From NCBI GenBank assembly GCA_002009475.1, contig AYTS01000107.1, positions 1 to 64,000 on the forward strand: a stretch of 64,000 bases of DNA, read 5' to 3'. The stretch comes from Candidatus Brocadia carolinensis. Its GTDB lineage: Bacteria > Planctomycetota > Brocadiia > Brocadiales > Brocadiaceae. Shown here one piece after another: positions 19,648 to 29,982 of this stretch. The notes below the pieces were generated by a model. That model was not told the DNA's origin and made no database searches. It was given only the letters and a program-made list of their open reading frames with translations. Every line of letters begins with the position of its first letter. The stretch's first letter is position 1. Both the position numbers and the translations under genes were made by a program.

Positions 19648-21205
19648 TTACTTTTCCTTTGTCTTAATGATAACGTATCGTGAAAATTCACCTCGTTTTA
19701 TCAACATCAGAACACCTTTTTCCTTATCTGCCTCACTCAGGGCCTTTTTAAATTCTGTGACGTTACTAATTTTTTTCCGGTTTATTTCCTTAACAAGATC
19801 GCCCTCTCGTACCTCTGACAGAGCAGCCGGACTGCCTGGTTGGACCTCAGCAACGATTACTCCACTCTCTTCTTCAATACCAAGGCTTTTGGCAATCTCT
19901 TTGGTGATGTTTTGCACCGTCATTCCGAGATCTTTTCCGGATGGAGCTTCGCCAGGCCCTGCAGCAAATAAATCGGCAGGTTGTTCGCCAATCTTGACGG
20001 TTAATTCTTTTTCTTTGCCATCTCTTAAAACTTTAACCTTTACTTTTTTATTAACCTCTGTTTGCGCAACCGAGTTGCGGAGATGGTTTACGTCCCGAAT
20101 GGATTTCCCGTCGTATTCAATGACAATGTCGCCTCGTTCAAAGCCTGCCTCTTTTGCCGGGGAACCGTCCTGTATGTCACTTACCAGAACTCCTTCCGTA
20201 ACTGTAACGTTAAATGATTTTGCCAAAGCAGGGTCGATGTCCTGGATAACAACTCCAAGCCAACCCCGGGTAACTTTACCTTTCTCCACGAGGTCTTTCA
20301 TAATAATTTTTACCATATTGATGGGGATTGCGAATCCGATTCCCTGATAACCACCACTCCTGGTAAAGATAGCGGTATTGATACCAATGATTTCTCCCTT
20401 AATATTTACAAGGGGTCCACCGCTGTTGCCTGGGTTGATGGCTGCATCCGTCTGAATCATGTCTTCATACGCAGCAACGCCTACGTTTGCCCTCCCTGTA
20501 GCGCTAATAACGCCGATAGAAACCGTTTGTGACAAACCAAAAGGATTTCCAATGGCGATGGCCCATTGGCCGGCACGGATGGTGTCAGAATCGCCTAATT
20601 TCGCGGAAGGCAGGTTCTTTCCCTCAATCTTTACCACGGCAACGTCTGTCTGAGGATCAGAGCCGATTACCTTTCCGTCAAATTCGCGCTTGTCCCCTAA
20701 GTTAATCTTGAGCTCATCGGCATCTTCCACAACATGGTTATTCGTTATGATGTACCCTTTTTCGCTATCAATAATTACGCCGGAACCAAGCCCTTGTATT
20801 TTGTAGTCACCTTCGGGATATCGTGGTCTGAAAAATTTATCATAGAAATCGTCACCAAAAAAGTCCCTGAACTGCTGGAATTGCTCTTCTTCCTGTTCCT
20901 GATCAGGGCCTGGTCTTGGTTGAGAATGAAACCGGTCATTTGGCATTTGCCTTTGTTTTTGCTTTTGCTTGCTCTGTTTGAAGGTCTTTACCGAGGTGAT
21001 GGAAACAACGGCAGGTTTAACCTGGTTAACCACATTTTCAAATACATGCTCAAAATGGAGTGCGGTGTTTAATTGTTCCGTGGTGGTTTCACTTGCCTGC
21101 TTATTAGCTGCATAGGTTTTTGTGGTTTGAGACAAACAAGTACCTATTCCAAAGCTAAAAATAAAAAAAAAGACAAACAAAAAATCTTTTTGAACGATAG
21201 GTCAT
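19648..21205 (-). CDS. htrA: DegP/HtrA-type periplasmic serine protease, 5' frameshift
   Basis: Trypsin-like protease with two PDZ domains, acting in envelope quality control. In the open frame from TTG 21180 the triad is His149 (ITNNHVV), Asp179 (TDVAVV) and Ser253 (GNSGGPL). The PDZ domains occupy about 310-405 and 410-505, and a Gln/Arg-rich loop lies at 68-104. The better start is ATG 21205, preceded by AAGGAG, but it is out of frame because of a nine-A run on plus (21163-21171). Eight would join MTYRSKRFFVCLFF to the signal-peptide core and give about 518 aa. A good promoter lies upstream and a terminator downstream, so it is a single-gene unit. Confidence 0.92.
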
Positions 21206-21253
21206 AAATAGGGCTCCTTTAAATAAAAGTTGAGATTTTTAATGGCTAACGCG

Positions 21254-21282
21254 ATTCTATGTTAGATATAACTTTTTGTCAA
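21254..21282 (-). promoter_or_regulatory. Sigma-70 promoter of htrA
   Basis: On the minus strand, TTGACA (21282-21277) is followed after 17 bases by TAGAAT (21259-21254), about 50 bases before the ATG at 21205. Confidence 0.75.
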
Positions 21283-21518
21283 ATCAAAAGTTGGACAAGA
21301 CTTCCATAAAGCTTGCATTCTCACGTATGCATTGATAAAATGAAAGAATTCGCATGAAATACTTTGTGTAATGCATTACCGTCAGATTAATTCTCGCTGG
21401 GATTCCCCGGAAAGAGGAGAGACAGGGAGTGTTTCGTTTTTCATGTGAAATATATTTCCCTTTATAAACAGATTGCAAAAGGTATTTTGTTCCAGGAAAC
21501 ATCACGAAAAGAGGAATT

Positions 21519-22967
21519 ATGAATTTTAAGAAAGGGTATTGGGCGGTTATCATTTTACCATGGATTTCACTTCTTTCTATGCACGAGAGTGCCTTTTCTT
21601 CGGATGTCTATTTTGCATCCCGGGAGATTAAAGGGCAAATTTTAAGCACTATTGAAGGGTGCCGCTACTCTATAGATATAGCGGTTTCTGATATAACCGC
21701 GCATGATTTTCTCAGTGCTCTTGTTAAAGCGCAGAAACGGGGGGTTCATGTCAGGATCATCGTTAGTAAAAAACACGCCTTAACGAAAGGACCGTTGGCG
21801 GGCCTTGACAAGGATGAGAAGTTTGCAATCAAGGTCTTGCCTCAGAAAGAAAGAATGCAAAATAATTTTGCTATTTTTGATGCTCAATTACTGGCTATGG
21901 GGTCATATCCCTGGAGGAAAAATATTGGCAAAGAGAAGCGCTATGATATGATTTTTACCGACGAAACAAAACTCGTAGTTAAGTACCAAAAGGAATTTGA
22001 ACAATTATTTCATGAGGGAGGAGCCACGGGGAGAAGAGAGCATGCGGTTGTTGAAGGAAAGGAGCGCGGGAAGCCTGCAGATACGGCGATATCAGAAGTT
22101 GTTCCAAAAGAATTAGAGCCGGAAAGGCAGGTAGTGGCATCGAACTATGGGATAGTTATAACAGAGACCTCTCAGGGGTTTATCGATATGAGTTTTGAAG
22201 AATTTGATAAAGTCTTTGGAATGACGAGTGACTTATCAGATGAGCAAAAAGAGAGTTTGTGGAACCGATGTGAAGGCAAAAGGATTAAATGGAAAGGAGA
22301 AGTGACATATATTGGATGGGGCCTGGTTACCGGCTGGATGATGAGTATAAAGTACGGGGATACCAGCGTTGAGATAAAATTAAATTCAGCACACAAGCAA
22401 CATTTTTCGCATGCGAAACTTGGTAATACCGTGACTTATACCGGAAAGCTTGCTTCTCGGGTAACCAGGGTGTTTCCGTATAAACTGGAAGATGGTGATG
22501 TGCTTGAAATCGTGAATACCCTTCCCAAGCCGGTACATAGCAGCAATTTAACTGAGGATCCTTATGTTGTGCCTGTTTCGCAAGGACCAAAAAAAATATT
22601 CCTTATTGACTCGTTTGAGGATCTGGACAGTATCTTTGGCAAGGAGAGCAAGGTATCAGAAGCGCAGAAGAAAATTGCTTGGGAGAAATACAAGGGGAAA
22701 TATGTTAGTTGGACGGGACAGATTGTGTATAAAAATGTAAACGTTGCTGCTGGTTTGCGCATGGGAGTTATGCAAAAAGAAAAAGGAGATGTCGAGGTAA
22801 AGATCAGTTTGGCAAAAAAAGATAAAGTATTAAAATTCCATGACGGTGAAACAATACTTTATACCGGTAAATTGGTGGAAAGACGTGGGAATAATACTCC
22901 GTATGTCTTGGAAGACGGGGATATCATAACGCTAAAGGCAGCGAACACAGGATTGGGTGGCTTGTGA
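21519..22967 (+). CDS. Secreted PLD-like pseudoenzyme with two repeated C-terminal domains
   Basis: 482 aa. A signal peptide (1-28) is followed by a single phospholipase-D-like domain (about 30-165) of the Nuc/endonuclease type: YSIDIAVSDITAHDFLSAL, VHVRIIV, then MQNNFAIFDAQLLAMGSYPW. The catalytic HxK(x)4D is Q114-x-N116...D121 here, so His and Lys are lost. After a charged linker come two related blocks of about 130 aa (about 212-335 and 358-475). Each has a helical SFEEFDKVFG / SFEDLDSIFG motif and ends in TYTGKL...YKLEDGD / LYTGKL...YVLEDGD, suggesting an OB-like beta fold. Function unknown, probably binding rather than catalysis. The TPR gene follows 49 bases later. Confidence 0.7.
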   Translation: MNFKKGYWAVIILPWISLLSMHESAFSSDVYFASREIKGQILSTIEGCRYSIDIAVSDITAHDFLSALVKAQKRGVHVRIIVSKKHALTKGPLAGLDKDEKFAIKVLPQKERMQNNFAIFDAQLLAMGSYPWRKNIGKEKRYDMIFTDETKLVVKYQKEFEQLFHEGGATGRREHAVVEGKERGKPADTAISEVVPKELEPERQVVASNYGIVITETSQGFIDMSFEEFDKVFGMTSDLSDEQKESLWNRCEGKRIKWKGEVTYIGWGLVTGWMMSIKYGDTSVEIKLNSAHKQHFSHAKLGNTVTYTGKLASRVTRVFPYKLEDGDVLEIVNTLPKPVHSSNLTEDPYVVPVSQGPKKIFLIDSFEDLDSIFGKESKVSEAQKKIAWEKYKGKYVSWTGQIVYKNVNVAAGLRMGVMQKEKGDVEVKISLAKKDKVLKFHDGETILYTGKLVERRGNNTPYVLEDGDIITLKAANTGLGGL

Positions 22968-23016
22968 TATCATACGGGATTTTTTCATATTTCGCACGTA
23001 GCGAAAGGAGGTAGCC

Positions 23017-24850
23017 ATGACGAAAAAAGTGATGCTGATACCGATTATGGTGTGTATGCTGCTCGCTAACATAAAAGGCGTAGTACGCGCCGTTGAAAAT
23101 TATGAAGCGTCTATGGAAGCGGGGGATGCGTACGTACGAAAGCAGATGTATCAGGAGGCCCTTGGCGCTTATGAGGATGCAATACGGCTGAAACCTGATT
23201 CTGCCCAGGCTTGGTGTAGTAAAGGGGTTGTGCTTGATTATTTTGGCAAATATCCGGAAGCTATCGAATCGTTTGAAGAAGCGCTCAAGTACAAGCCGGA
23301 GTATTATGAGGCATGGTATATGAAGGGAAGATCTCTGGACCATGCGGGTAAATACGAAGAAGCAATAAAAGCAGTTGATAAGGCATTGGAAATAAAACCC
23401 GATGATATGATGGCGCTTTACAACAAGGGGAATGTACAGGATCATATCGGTGATATAGAGGGAGCGATTGAGACCTACGATCGGATTCTCAGGATACGGC
23501 CTGCTGAACACGAAGCATGGAATAATAAAGGATTGGCTTTGGTAAAAATCCCTGAGAGGAGAACAGAGGCGCTGGTGGCGTATGATAAGGCGATTGCAAT
23601 TAATCCGAAGTATTATGAAGCATGGATAAATAAAGGAAATTGCTACGTAAGATTGCGGAAATATAAGGAGGCCGTTGAGGCATATGATAAGGCCATTGAG
23701 ATAAAACCCGCGGAACACGTAGCGTGGGCAGATAAAGGTTTTACCCTTGCCGATCTTGGCAATTACGAAGGGGCTGTGCATGCATTCAACAAGGCAATTG
23801 AATTAAAACCTGATTCTTATGCCGCATGGAACGGGAAGGGGCTTGCCTTGGATGCCTTAGGCAGGTACGAGGAAGCGCTTGCTGCATATGAGAAGACCAT
23901 AGATATTCAGCCGGACTCTTATGGAGCGTGGACGAATAAAGGATTGGCATTGTCTCGCCTTGGGAAATATGCAGAAGCAGTTACTGTGTATGACAGGGCA
24001 TTACAGATACAGCCGGACTCATATGAAACGATGACGAACAAGGGCTGTGAATTGTTTAAATTAGGTAAGCCTGAAGAGGCAATAAAGGTTTTTGACGCGG
24101 CTATTAAGCTAAGACCTGATTATCCTCAGGTATGGAATAAAAAGGGATTTACCTTATTGAATTTGGGAAAATATGCGGATGCTGTGAAGGCTTTCGATAA
24201 AGTATGCCAAATCGTCACCGATGAAGAAACGTCAAACATACCGCGGCTGGCAAAGATCAAGAATGAAGCTCTGGTAGAAAAGGGTTATGCCCTCGTACAA
24301 CTTCAAAAATATGAAGACGCAATTAAGACGTTTGATGAGGCACTGAATATTAAACCTGATTCCTTTGACGTATGGATCTACAAGGGGCTTGCTCTCAAAC
24401 AATTAAAAAAAATATACCGAAGCGTTGCAAGCCTTTGATAAGGCGACGACACTGAGCGGGAATGTTCATGAAGCCTGGAATTATAAGGGATATGTGTTTG
24501 AAGAGATGGGGAAAAAACAAGAAGCGCTTGAATCGTATACCAGGGCTGTTCAGGTTAAGCCGGACTTCTTTGTGGCACTTAACAATAAAGGGCTTTTATT
24601 GGATACCATGGGAAACCATAAGGAGGCAATAGAGGAATATGACAGGGCTTTAAAAATAAAGCCTGACTTTGACGCTGCGTGGTTCAATAAGGCCTGCGCA
24701 TACGCCCTACTTTCAAATGAGGAAAATACCCTGGTCTCTTTAAGAAGAGCCGTCGAGTTGAATCCTCAATTCAAGGAGTTAGCCAGGAAGAATCCTGATC
24801 TTGTAATCTTCGGTAACAATCCCGAATTTAAAAAGCTTGTAGGCGAATAG
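23017..24850 (+). CDS. Periplasmic TPR protein, interrupted by an A-run frameshift
   Basis: A signal peptide (1-25) is followed by about fifteen tandem 34-residue TPRs of the type EAIESFEEALKYKPEYYEAW. The repeats run through both frames (23017-24438 and 24425-24850). The break is a run of eight A at 24405-24412. Seven restores QLKKYTEALQAFDKA and a product of about 610 aa. TPR arrays act as protein-binding scaffolds, and no partner can be named. The extreme C-terminus (NPDLVIFGNNPEFKKLVGE) is a common terminal motif of such proteins. Probably co-transcribed with the preceding PLD-like gene. Confidence 0.85.
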
Positions 24851-24922
24851 CTGTTGCCATGGAAAATATTTGAAACGGCAAATTCCACTTACAGATCGGT
24901 GAAAAGGGTATTTCCTAACGCA

Positions 24923-25143
24923 GCGAAGCCGCACCCATTCTCCGTTGTGAAAGTGTGAGATTGCTTCGGAAAAGACCCCTCGCAATGACACAGGCTATGC
25001 CATTGATGACGTATTTATGCGTTGTCATTGCGAGCACATTCGCGTTGCTCAGTGTAAACTCCGCGAAGCAATCTTTCAATCATAAACAATCTGTACCGCC
25101 TGATAAGGGGTAAGTAGGGTTGTGAAAAAAACTTACAAAAAAA
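24923..25143. repeat. Dispersed intergenic repeat of about 220 bp, copy A
   Basis: Matches the reverse complement of about 35012-35213 almost end to end. Shared blocks include CCATTCTCCGTTG, GAGATTGCTTCGGAAAAGA, CAATGACACAGGCTATGCC, GCGTTGTCATTGCGAGC, AACAATCTGTA and GGGTTGTGAAAAAAACTT. Inverted GATTGCTTCG/CGAAGCAATC arms suggest a foldable element. It fills the 315-base gap between the TPR gene and tilS. Confidence 0.8.
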
Positions 25144-25164
25144 CAAGTTTTGACACAGTAATAC

Positions 25165-26625
25165 TCATAGTATTGAATTCCCATCGTGCCTGTGGAAGGT
25201 GAGGGTTACAATTTTTTTTGTGTTGGCAGTAACCTTTACCTTGTTGTCAATGCAGATTCCGAAAACACAAACGGGCTGGTTGTTCATTACAATAATGGGG
25301 ATGGCATCGCGTTCCTTTACCGGTATTTTTTTATCAATAAAGAGGTCTTTCAGTTTTTTGTGTCCGCGGGTACCGATCGGTGAAATTGTGTCTCCGTCTT
25401 TGCGCATCCTTACAGAAAGCGGCATGATAATACGGTACAAATCCAGGACTTCTTGATCCCTTGGTTTATGCTGTTTATAGGTTTCCAGGGAGAAGTCTTG
25501 TATGTCTGAGATTTCAGCTACCAAATGTCCCAGCGGATGGACAGGTGTTATTCCCGGTATTTGGATAGTAGTTTCTGATGTTGGTGCGCTTCGTGCAGGG
25601 AGAAAGTCTTTTTGAAAACGGAGCATACCGTGTTCGTGCCATAAGGAAAGGTTTTCAGGTAATTGGTAATGGCGCCCTTTCCCTTTCCTGGTTATTTCTT
25701 CCAATATCTTTGTATAATGGCCATACGTAATCTCGCTCAAGGGAATCTGCAAGGTGTTTAAAATTTCTCTCAATGCAAAATATTGCAAAATTTTTGGATA
25801 TTGTGTTAAACAGCGGGTATCAATGGTATAGGAATCATGCTTTATTTCCATGGTAGAGGCTTGTAATATTTTTTTTGCTTCCGTGACCAAAAACTCATTC
25901 TGCAGATTGAGAATTTGGCATAGCTGTATCAAGAGGCTTTTCACCTTGGGGTTGTACTGATTTTCCAGGAAAGGGATCAATTCGATCCGTATCTTATTCC
26001 TGAGATACACCAGTTCGTCATTGGAGGCATCTGTTCTGTATTTGCAGTGTTTTTCACCGAGATATTCAACAATCTCTTTTCTCCAGACAAAGAGAAGGGG
26101 ACGTACCAATTGTATCGGAGAACCTGTAGTCAATGGCCGTTTTAGAGGTATTCCTCCAAGTCCCAGCGTTCCTGTTCCCCGGATTATTCGGTGAAGAATG
26201 GTTTCTGTGTTATCGTCTGCAGTATGTCCGGTTACTACGGCAGAAGCACTATTTTTTTGTGCTGATTCCATAAAAAAATTATATCGCTCTCTCCGTGCGG
26301 TTTCTTCAATGGAACGCTTTGTTTGTGCGGCAATCTCTCCAATATTTACACTTTTCAGAATGAAGGGGAGGGAAAGTTCGTTCGATAATTTTTGGACAAA
26401 TTGTGCGTCCTCTTCCGAAGACTTTCCCCGTAGTTGGTGATTAAGGTGTGCTAAAAACAAACTCAGCTTCAGATTTTTAGCAAAATTGATAGCATGGAGA
26501 ATTTTAATGAGAGCAACAGAATCAGGTCCTCCGGATACTCCGACAATGATGGAATCATGGGGCTTTATAAGCCGGTGTTTTGTTATGGTATTGAAAATCT
26601 TGTAAGAGAGTTTGTCTAAGCGCAT
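25165..26625 (-). CDS. tilS: tRNA(Ile)-lysidine synthetase
   Basis: Converts C34 of the CAU-anticodon tRNA-Ile to lysidine with ATP and lysine. The PP-loop motif VGVSGGPDSVAL lies near the N-terminus, with the family signatures HLNHQLRGKSSEEDAQFV, GHTADDNTETIL and RNKIRIELIPFL following. The C-terminal TilS domains end with GIRGHKKLKDLFIDKKIP-like sequence (here SPIGTRGHKKLKDLFI). I chose ATG 26625 (MRLDKLSYKIF, 486 aa) rather than a TTG 12 codons upstream. Neither has a strong SD. Confidence 0.93.
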   Translation of the reverse strand: MRLDKLSYKIFNTITKHRLIKPHDSIIVGVSGGPDSVALIKILHAINFAKNLKLSLFLAHLNHQLRGKSSEEDAQFVQKLSNELSLPFILKSVNIGEIAAQTKRSIEETARRERYNFFMESAQKNSASAVVTGHTADDNTETILHRIIRGTGTLGLGGIPLKRPLTTGSPIQLVRPLLFVWRKEIVEYLGEKHCKYRTDASNDELVYLRNKIRIELIPFLENQYNPKVKSLLIQLCQILNLQNEFLVTEAKKILQASTMEIKHDSYTIDTRCLTQYPKILQYFALREILNTLQIPLSEITYGHYTKILEEITRKGKGRHYQLPENLSLWHEHGMLRFQKDFLPARSAPTSETTIQIPGITPVHPLGHLVAEISDIQDFSLETYKQHKPRDQEVLDLYRIIMPLSVRMRKDGDTISPIGTRGHKKLKDLFIDKKIPVKERDAIPIIVMNNQPVCVFGICIDNKVKVTANTKKIVTLTFHRHDGNSIL

Positions 26626-26735
26626 GTTCAGCACTATATCTGGTTGGCTGGAGTAAGTCAAGTTTAGAAATAGGTTGACTTTAGTTTTGAGGTTCGTAAA
26701 ATATTCTTTGGGAATAATTTTTAGAGAATGATGAC

Positions 26736-27236
26736 ATGGATATAAAGAGACGTTGTGGTTTTTCTTTCCTCTTAATACTTTTCATGTGCATGGGGGTTGT
26801 ATGCACAGGTATCAGAGCGGTTTATTGCGATGCGTCAAAAAGAAACAAAATAGTGCCAATAAATGTAGCCGGAATCGAGTTGGAAATAGAGCTGGCAACT
26901 ACTCCTGAAGAGCACATTTTAGGTTTGATGTACCGCGACAGATTAGGTGATAATGAAGGAATGCTCTTTGTTTTTCCGAAAGAGAAGCATCTGTCGTTCT
27001 GGATGAAAGACACTCGTATTCCCCTTTCTATAGCCTTTATTAATGCGGATGGCCGGATTGTGCAAATTGAATCCATGAAACCCTATAGCTTGGATACCCA
27101 CGTTTCAAGGGAAAAAGCTAAATATGCCCTTGAGATGAATGACGGCTGGTTTAAAACACATAAGGTAAAAGAGGATGATATGGTAAAAATACCCCTGACT
27201 TCTGATGACAAGAAAATGACCGGAAATGCGAGATAA
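26736..27236 (+). CDS. DUF192 family protein, exported
   Basis: 166 aa: an N-terminal hydrophobic signal segment (about 8-28, with Cys18 and Cys23), then the DUF192 domain with EHILGLMYRDRLGDNEGMLFVF, LSFWMKDTRIPLSIAFI and the SMKPYSLDTH region. The family is a small beta-barrel found in bacteria and archaea with no settled biochemical role. Single gene, divergent from tilS. Clear family assignment, unknown function. Confidence 0.85.
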   Translation: MDIKRRCGFSFLLILFMCMGVVCTGIRAVYCDASKRNKIVPINVAGIELEIELATTPEEHILGLMYRDRLGDNEGMLFVFPKEKHLSFWMKDTRIPLSIAFINADGRIVQIESMKPYSLDTHVSREKAKYALEMNDGWFKTHKVKEDDMVKIPLTSDDKKMTGNAR

Positions 27237-27343
27237 AGGTCCGTATTTCTTTAAAAAATGCTTTCGGCAATTGCCTCTGAAGAGAGAAGGAAAGCGCCGT
27301 TAATTAATCTTAAACCTCTTCTTTGCTATTAGGTGTTACAAAC

Positions 27344-27982
27344 ATGACGATGTTGGCGACTATCATAAATGAGAAAGACGGATCGGAAATGGTTCTTGTG
27401 CCGTCGGGTGACTTTATTATGGGTGAGGAAAGAAAAGTTGTTTTTGTTGAGGCGTTTTATATTGATAGATTCCCCGTAACGAATTTACAATACAAAAAAT
27501 TTTTTGACGAGACTGGGTCACAGGAACCTTTATTTTGGAACAATGAGCGATTTAATCAACCAGCACAGCCAGTCGTGGGTATTAGCTGGAAGGACGCCGT
27601 TTCTTATGCAAAATGGGCAGGCAAACGACTTCCCCGGGAAGTGGAGTGGGAAAAAGCGGCACGTGGAGCCGATGGCAGAGAGTATCCATGGGGAAATATA
27701 CAACCGGATAGCATGAAAGCTGTTTACAATCAGGATCCCAACACGGGTGCCCCGGCGCCTGTTGGTAATCGAAAAGAAGGGGTAAGCCCTTATGGTTGTT
27801 ACGATATGGCTGGCAATGTTTGGGAATGGTGTGAAGATTGGTATGAGGAAGCAAAATTTCGCGTAGTGAGAGGCGGGTCATGGCTCAATCATCATTATAT
27901 TCTGCGGAGTGCCTATCGAAGTTGCAGTTATCCCGAAGGGAAAGATAACAATGTCGGATTTCGTTGTGTCAAAGATGCGTAA
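27344..27982 (+). CDS. SUMF1/FGE-sulfatase domain protein, non-catalytic form
   Basis: Formylglycine-generating-enzyme fold: MVLVPSGDFIMGEE, FYIDRFPVTNLQYKKF, PVVGISWKDAVSYAKWAG, RLPREVEWEKAARG, CYDMAGNVWEW and VVRGGSWLNHHYILRSAYR...GFRCV. In true FGEs two catalytic cysteines sit just after the GGS motif. Here that position is NHHYILRS, with no cysteine pair. A role in formylglycine formation is therefore unlikely, and many such domains act as binding modules. The frame opens at TTG 27323, but ATG 27344 is the more likely start. Confidence 0.8.
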   Translation: MTMLATIINEKDGSEMVLVPSGDFIMGEERKVVFVEAFYIDRFPVTNLQYKKFFDETGSQEPLFWNNERFNQPAQPVVGISWKDAVSYAKWAGKRLPREVEWEKAARGADGREYPWGNIQPDSMKAVYNQDPNTGAPAPVGNRKEGVSPYGCYDMAGNVWEWCEDWYEEAKFRVVRGGSWLNHHYILRSAYRSCSYPEGKDNNVGFRCVKDA

Positions 27983-27985
27983 CGG

Positions 27986-28429
27986 CTATCGTTTCTTGAT
28001 CCCTAATGCTTTAAGTGATAAATGAATATCGTATTTCCCGTCAAACTTAAATCCTTCCTCGAAGGCCTTCTTAAAATCGTAAATATTCTTAAAATCATCC
28101 GGCGAATCTGTTTCGGTTTTCCCCATAAGGCCGCTTTCCACCAGGTTAAAAACGATATTTCCAAAATCTGTATCTTGCTGTATGCCCCAGAGTTCAAATA
28201 CCGTCAAAGACATAAAACCGAATTGTTTTAAAGCATATTTTCTGACACCCTCCATGAGTTGTTTCCCGGTTACATGGCGGTCAGCATCTGTTGTTTTATG
28301 TTGGTTTTTTCCAAGCATGTTTGTAGTATAATCGAGGGCTTCAAATACAAATTGATAAGCTTGCAGAGAATAGCGAGGGTCTTTTTTCATAATGTCTTTT
28401 ATCTTGTCCCATGCCTTTGTCATGTCCAT
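27986..28429 (-). CDS. Minf_1886-type conserved protein (Planctomycetes/Verrucomicrobia family)
   Basis: 147 aa without signal or membrane segments. DPRYSLQAYQFVFEALDYT, HVTGKQLMEGVRKYALKQFG and SDFGNIVFNLVESGLMGKTE-like sequence (here TDFGNIVFNLVESGL) match the small family recorded as restricted to the PVC group. Function unknown. The gene lies immediately downstream of metG on the same strand (about 30 bases) and could be co-transcribed with it. Confidence 0.72.
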   Translation of the reverse strand: MDMTKAWDKIKDIMKKDPRYSLQAYQFVFEALDYTTNMLGKNQHKTTDADRHVTGKQLMEGVRKYALKQFGFMSLTVFELWGIQQDTDFGNIVFNLVESGLMGKTETDSPDDFKNIYDFKKAFEEGFKFDGKYDIHLSLKALGIKKR

Positions 28430-28458
28430 TACTCCAAAACTCCAAATAGTAAAAAAGT

Positions 28459-29982
28459 TTAAACAGATTCGATTCTCGGGAATAAAGGGCTCCCCTTTCG
28501 CGTGACTATACCTTCCTTAAGACGTTGTTGCAACGCTAAACAAGGGGGTTGATTGTCTTCTAAGATACCAAGTTGTCGTTGGATTTCGGCAGCGGTTGTT
28601 GGCATAAACGGATAGATGAAAACAGAAATGTCTTTGATGGCTTGTGCCAGGGTGCCGAGGACGGCGGTAAGCTGTGATCGTGTCGCGCTTGTTTTAGCCA
28701 GCAACCATGGTTTTTTGTCCTCGATGAATTTATTGGCACAGCCAATAAATTCCCAAATAGTCTCCAGTGCTCTGCTAAATTGGAGTTCTTCCATTTCTCT
28801 ACCCATTTTCTCTAGGGTAACTCGTGATGCTATCCTGAGTTCATCATCAGCAGAAGGGGCTTCAGGGATGGCTCCCTGAAAATATTTTTCGATCATGGTT
28901 AATGTGCGTTGTAAGAGATTGCCAAGATCATTGCCGAGATCGGAATTTATTCTCTGAATGAGAGCATGATAAGAAAAATTTCCATCTAACCCAAAAGGGA
29001 CTTCCCTTAGTAAAAAATACCGATAAGCATCTGTACCATAAGACCGGATAATACTGAGCGGGTCTATTGCATTTCCTAAAGATTTCGATATCTTTTGGCC
29101 TTCAATCGTCCACCACCCGTGTGCAAAGATTTTTAGAGGTAAATCTATTTTTAACGACATGAGTATTGCCGGCCAGATAACTCCGTGAAACCACAAGATT
29201 TCCTTTCCAATAATATGGACGCTTGCAGGCCAGTATTTTTGAAATGTTGGCAAGTCGTCATCATAACCTAACGCAGTAATATAGTTCAGAAGTGCATCAA
29301 TCCACACATAGATCGTATGGGTCGGATCCGAAGGAACGGGAATGCCCCATTCTACGGCAGAACGGCTAATGCTGACATCTTCTATCTGAGATTTGATTCT
29401 CTGCAATAATTCGTTTCTTCTCGATTCCGGCTGGACAAAAGAAGGGTGTTTGTCGTAATATTCAAGAATACTTTTCTGATATTTTGACAACCGGAAAAAA
29501 TAATTTTTTTTCTTTTACTTTTTCGACAGATCGGTTGCATTCAGGGCATTTTTTTTTCTTTCAGCTGTGATTCGATCCAGAAACTTTCGCAGGGGATGCA
29601 ATACCATCCTTCATATTCTCCCAGGTATATATCACCGTTCTCGCGGATTTGCTGAAAGATTTTTTTCGACACGGCGGCAATGCCGTTCCTCAGTTGTCCG
29701 TATGAAATCATCATGTGAGATATGGAGATCATTCCACAAGGTCTTGAATTTTTCTACCACCTCATTTACAAATTCTATAGGAGTTTTATTACAGGCTTGT
29801 GCCGCTTTTTGGATTTTTTGCCCATGCTCGTCTGTCCCTGTCAGGAAAAATACATTGAAGTTCCTGGCTCTCTTATATCGGGCCAGTACGTCAGCGGCGA
29901 TAGTAGTGTAAGAATGTCCGATATGCGGTATGTCATTAACATAATAAATCGGTGTGGTAAGGTAAAAGGTGTTTTTACTCAA
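28459..29982 (-). CDS. metG: Methionyl-tRNA synthetase, three frameshifts
   Basis: Three frames join into one MetRS of about 507 aa: FYLTTPIYYVNDIPHIGHSY (class I HIGH motif), then GEYEGWYCIPCESFW (zinc/CP domain), then the body with KISKSLGNAI (KMSKS variant) and the anticodon-binding helices. The breaks are a 2-base loss near 29668-29675 (ERH|AAVSKKIF), a nine-T run at 29549-29557 (eight expected), and an eight-T run at 29504-29511 (seven expected). Corrected, the middle reads KEKKCPECNRSVEKVKEKNY. The start is uncertain: TTG 29982 overlaps the ricT stop by 8 bases. Surely functional in the cell, because the enzyme is essential and no other copy is in view. Confidence 0.92.

Noticed and set aside
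22924..23781. 285-codon minus-strand frame
   Set aside because: Antisense to the TPR repeats. Its periodic sequence is a by-product of repeat codon usage.
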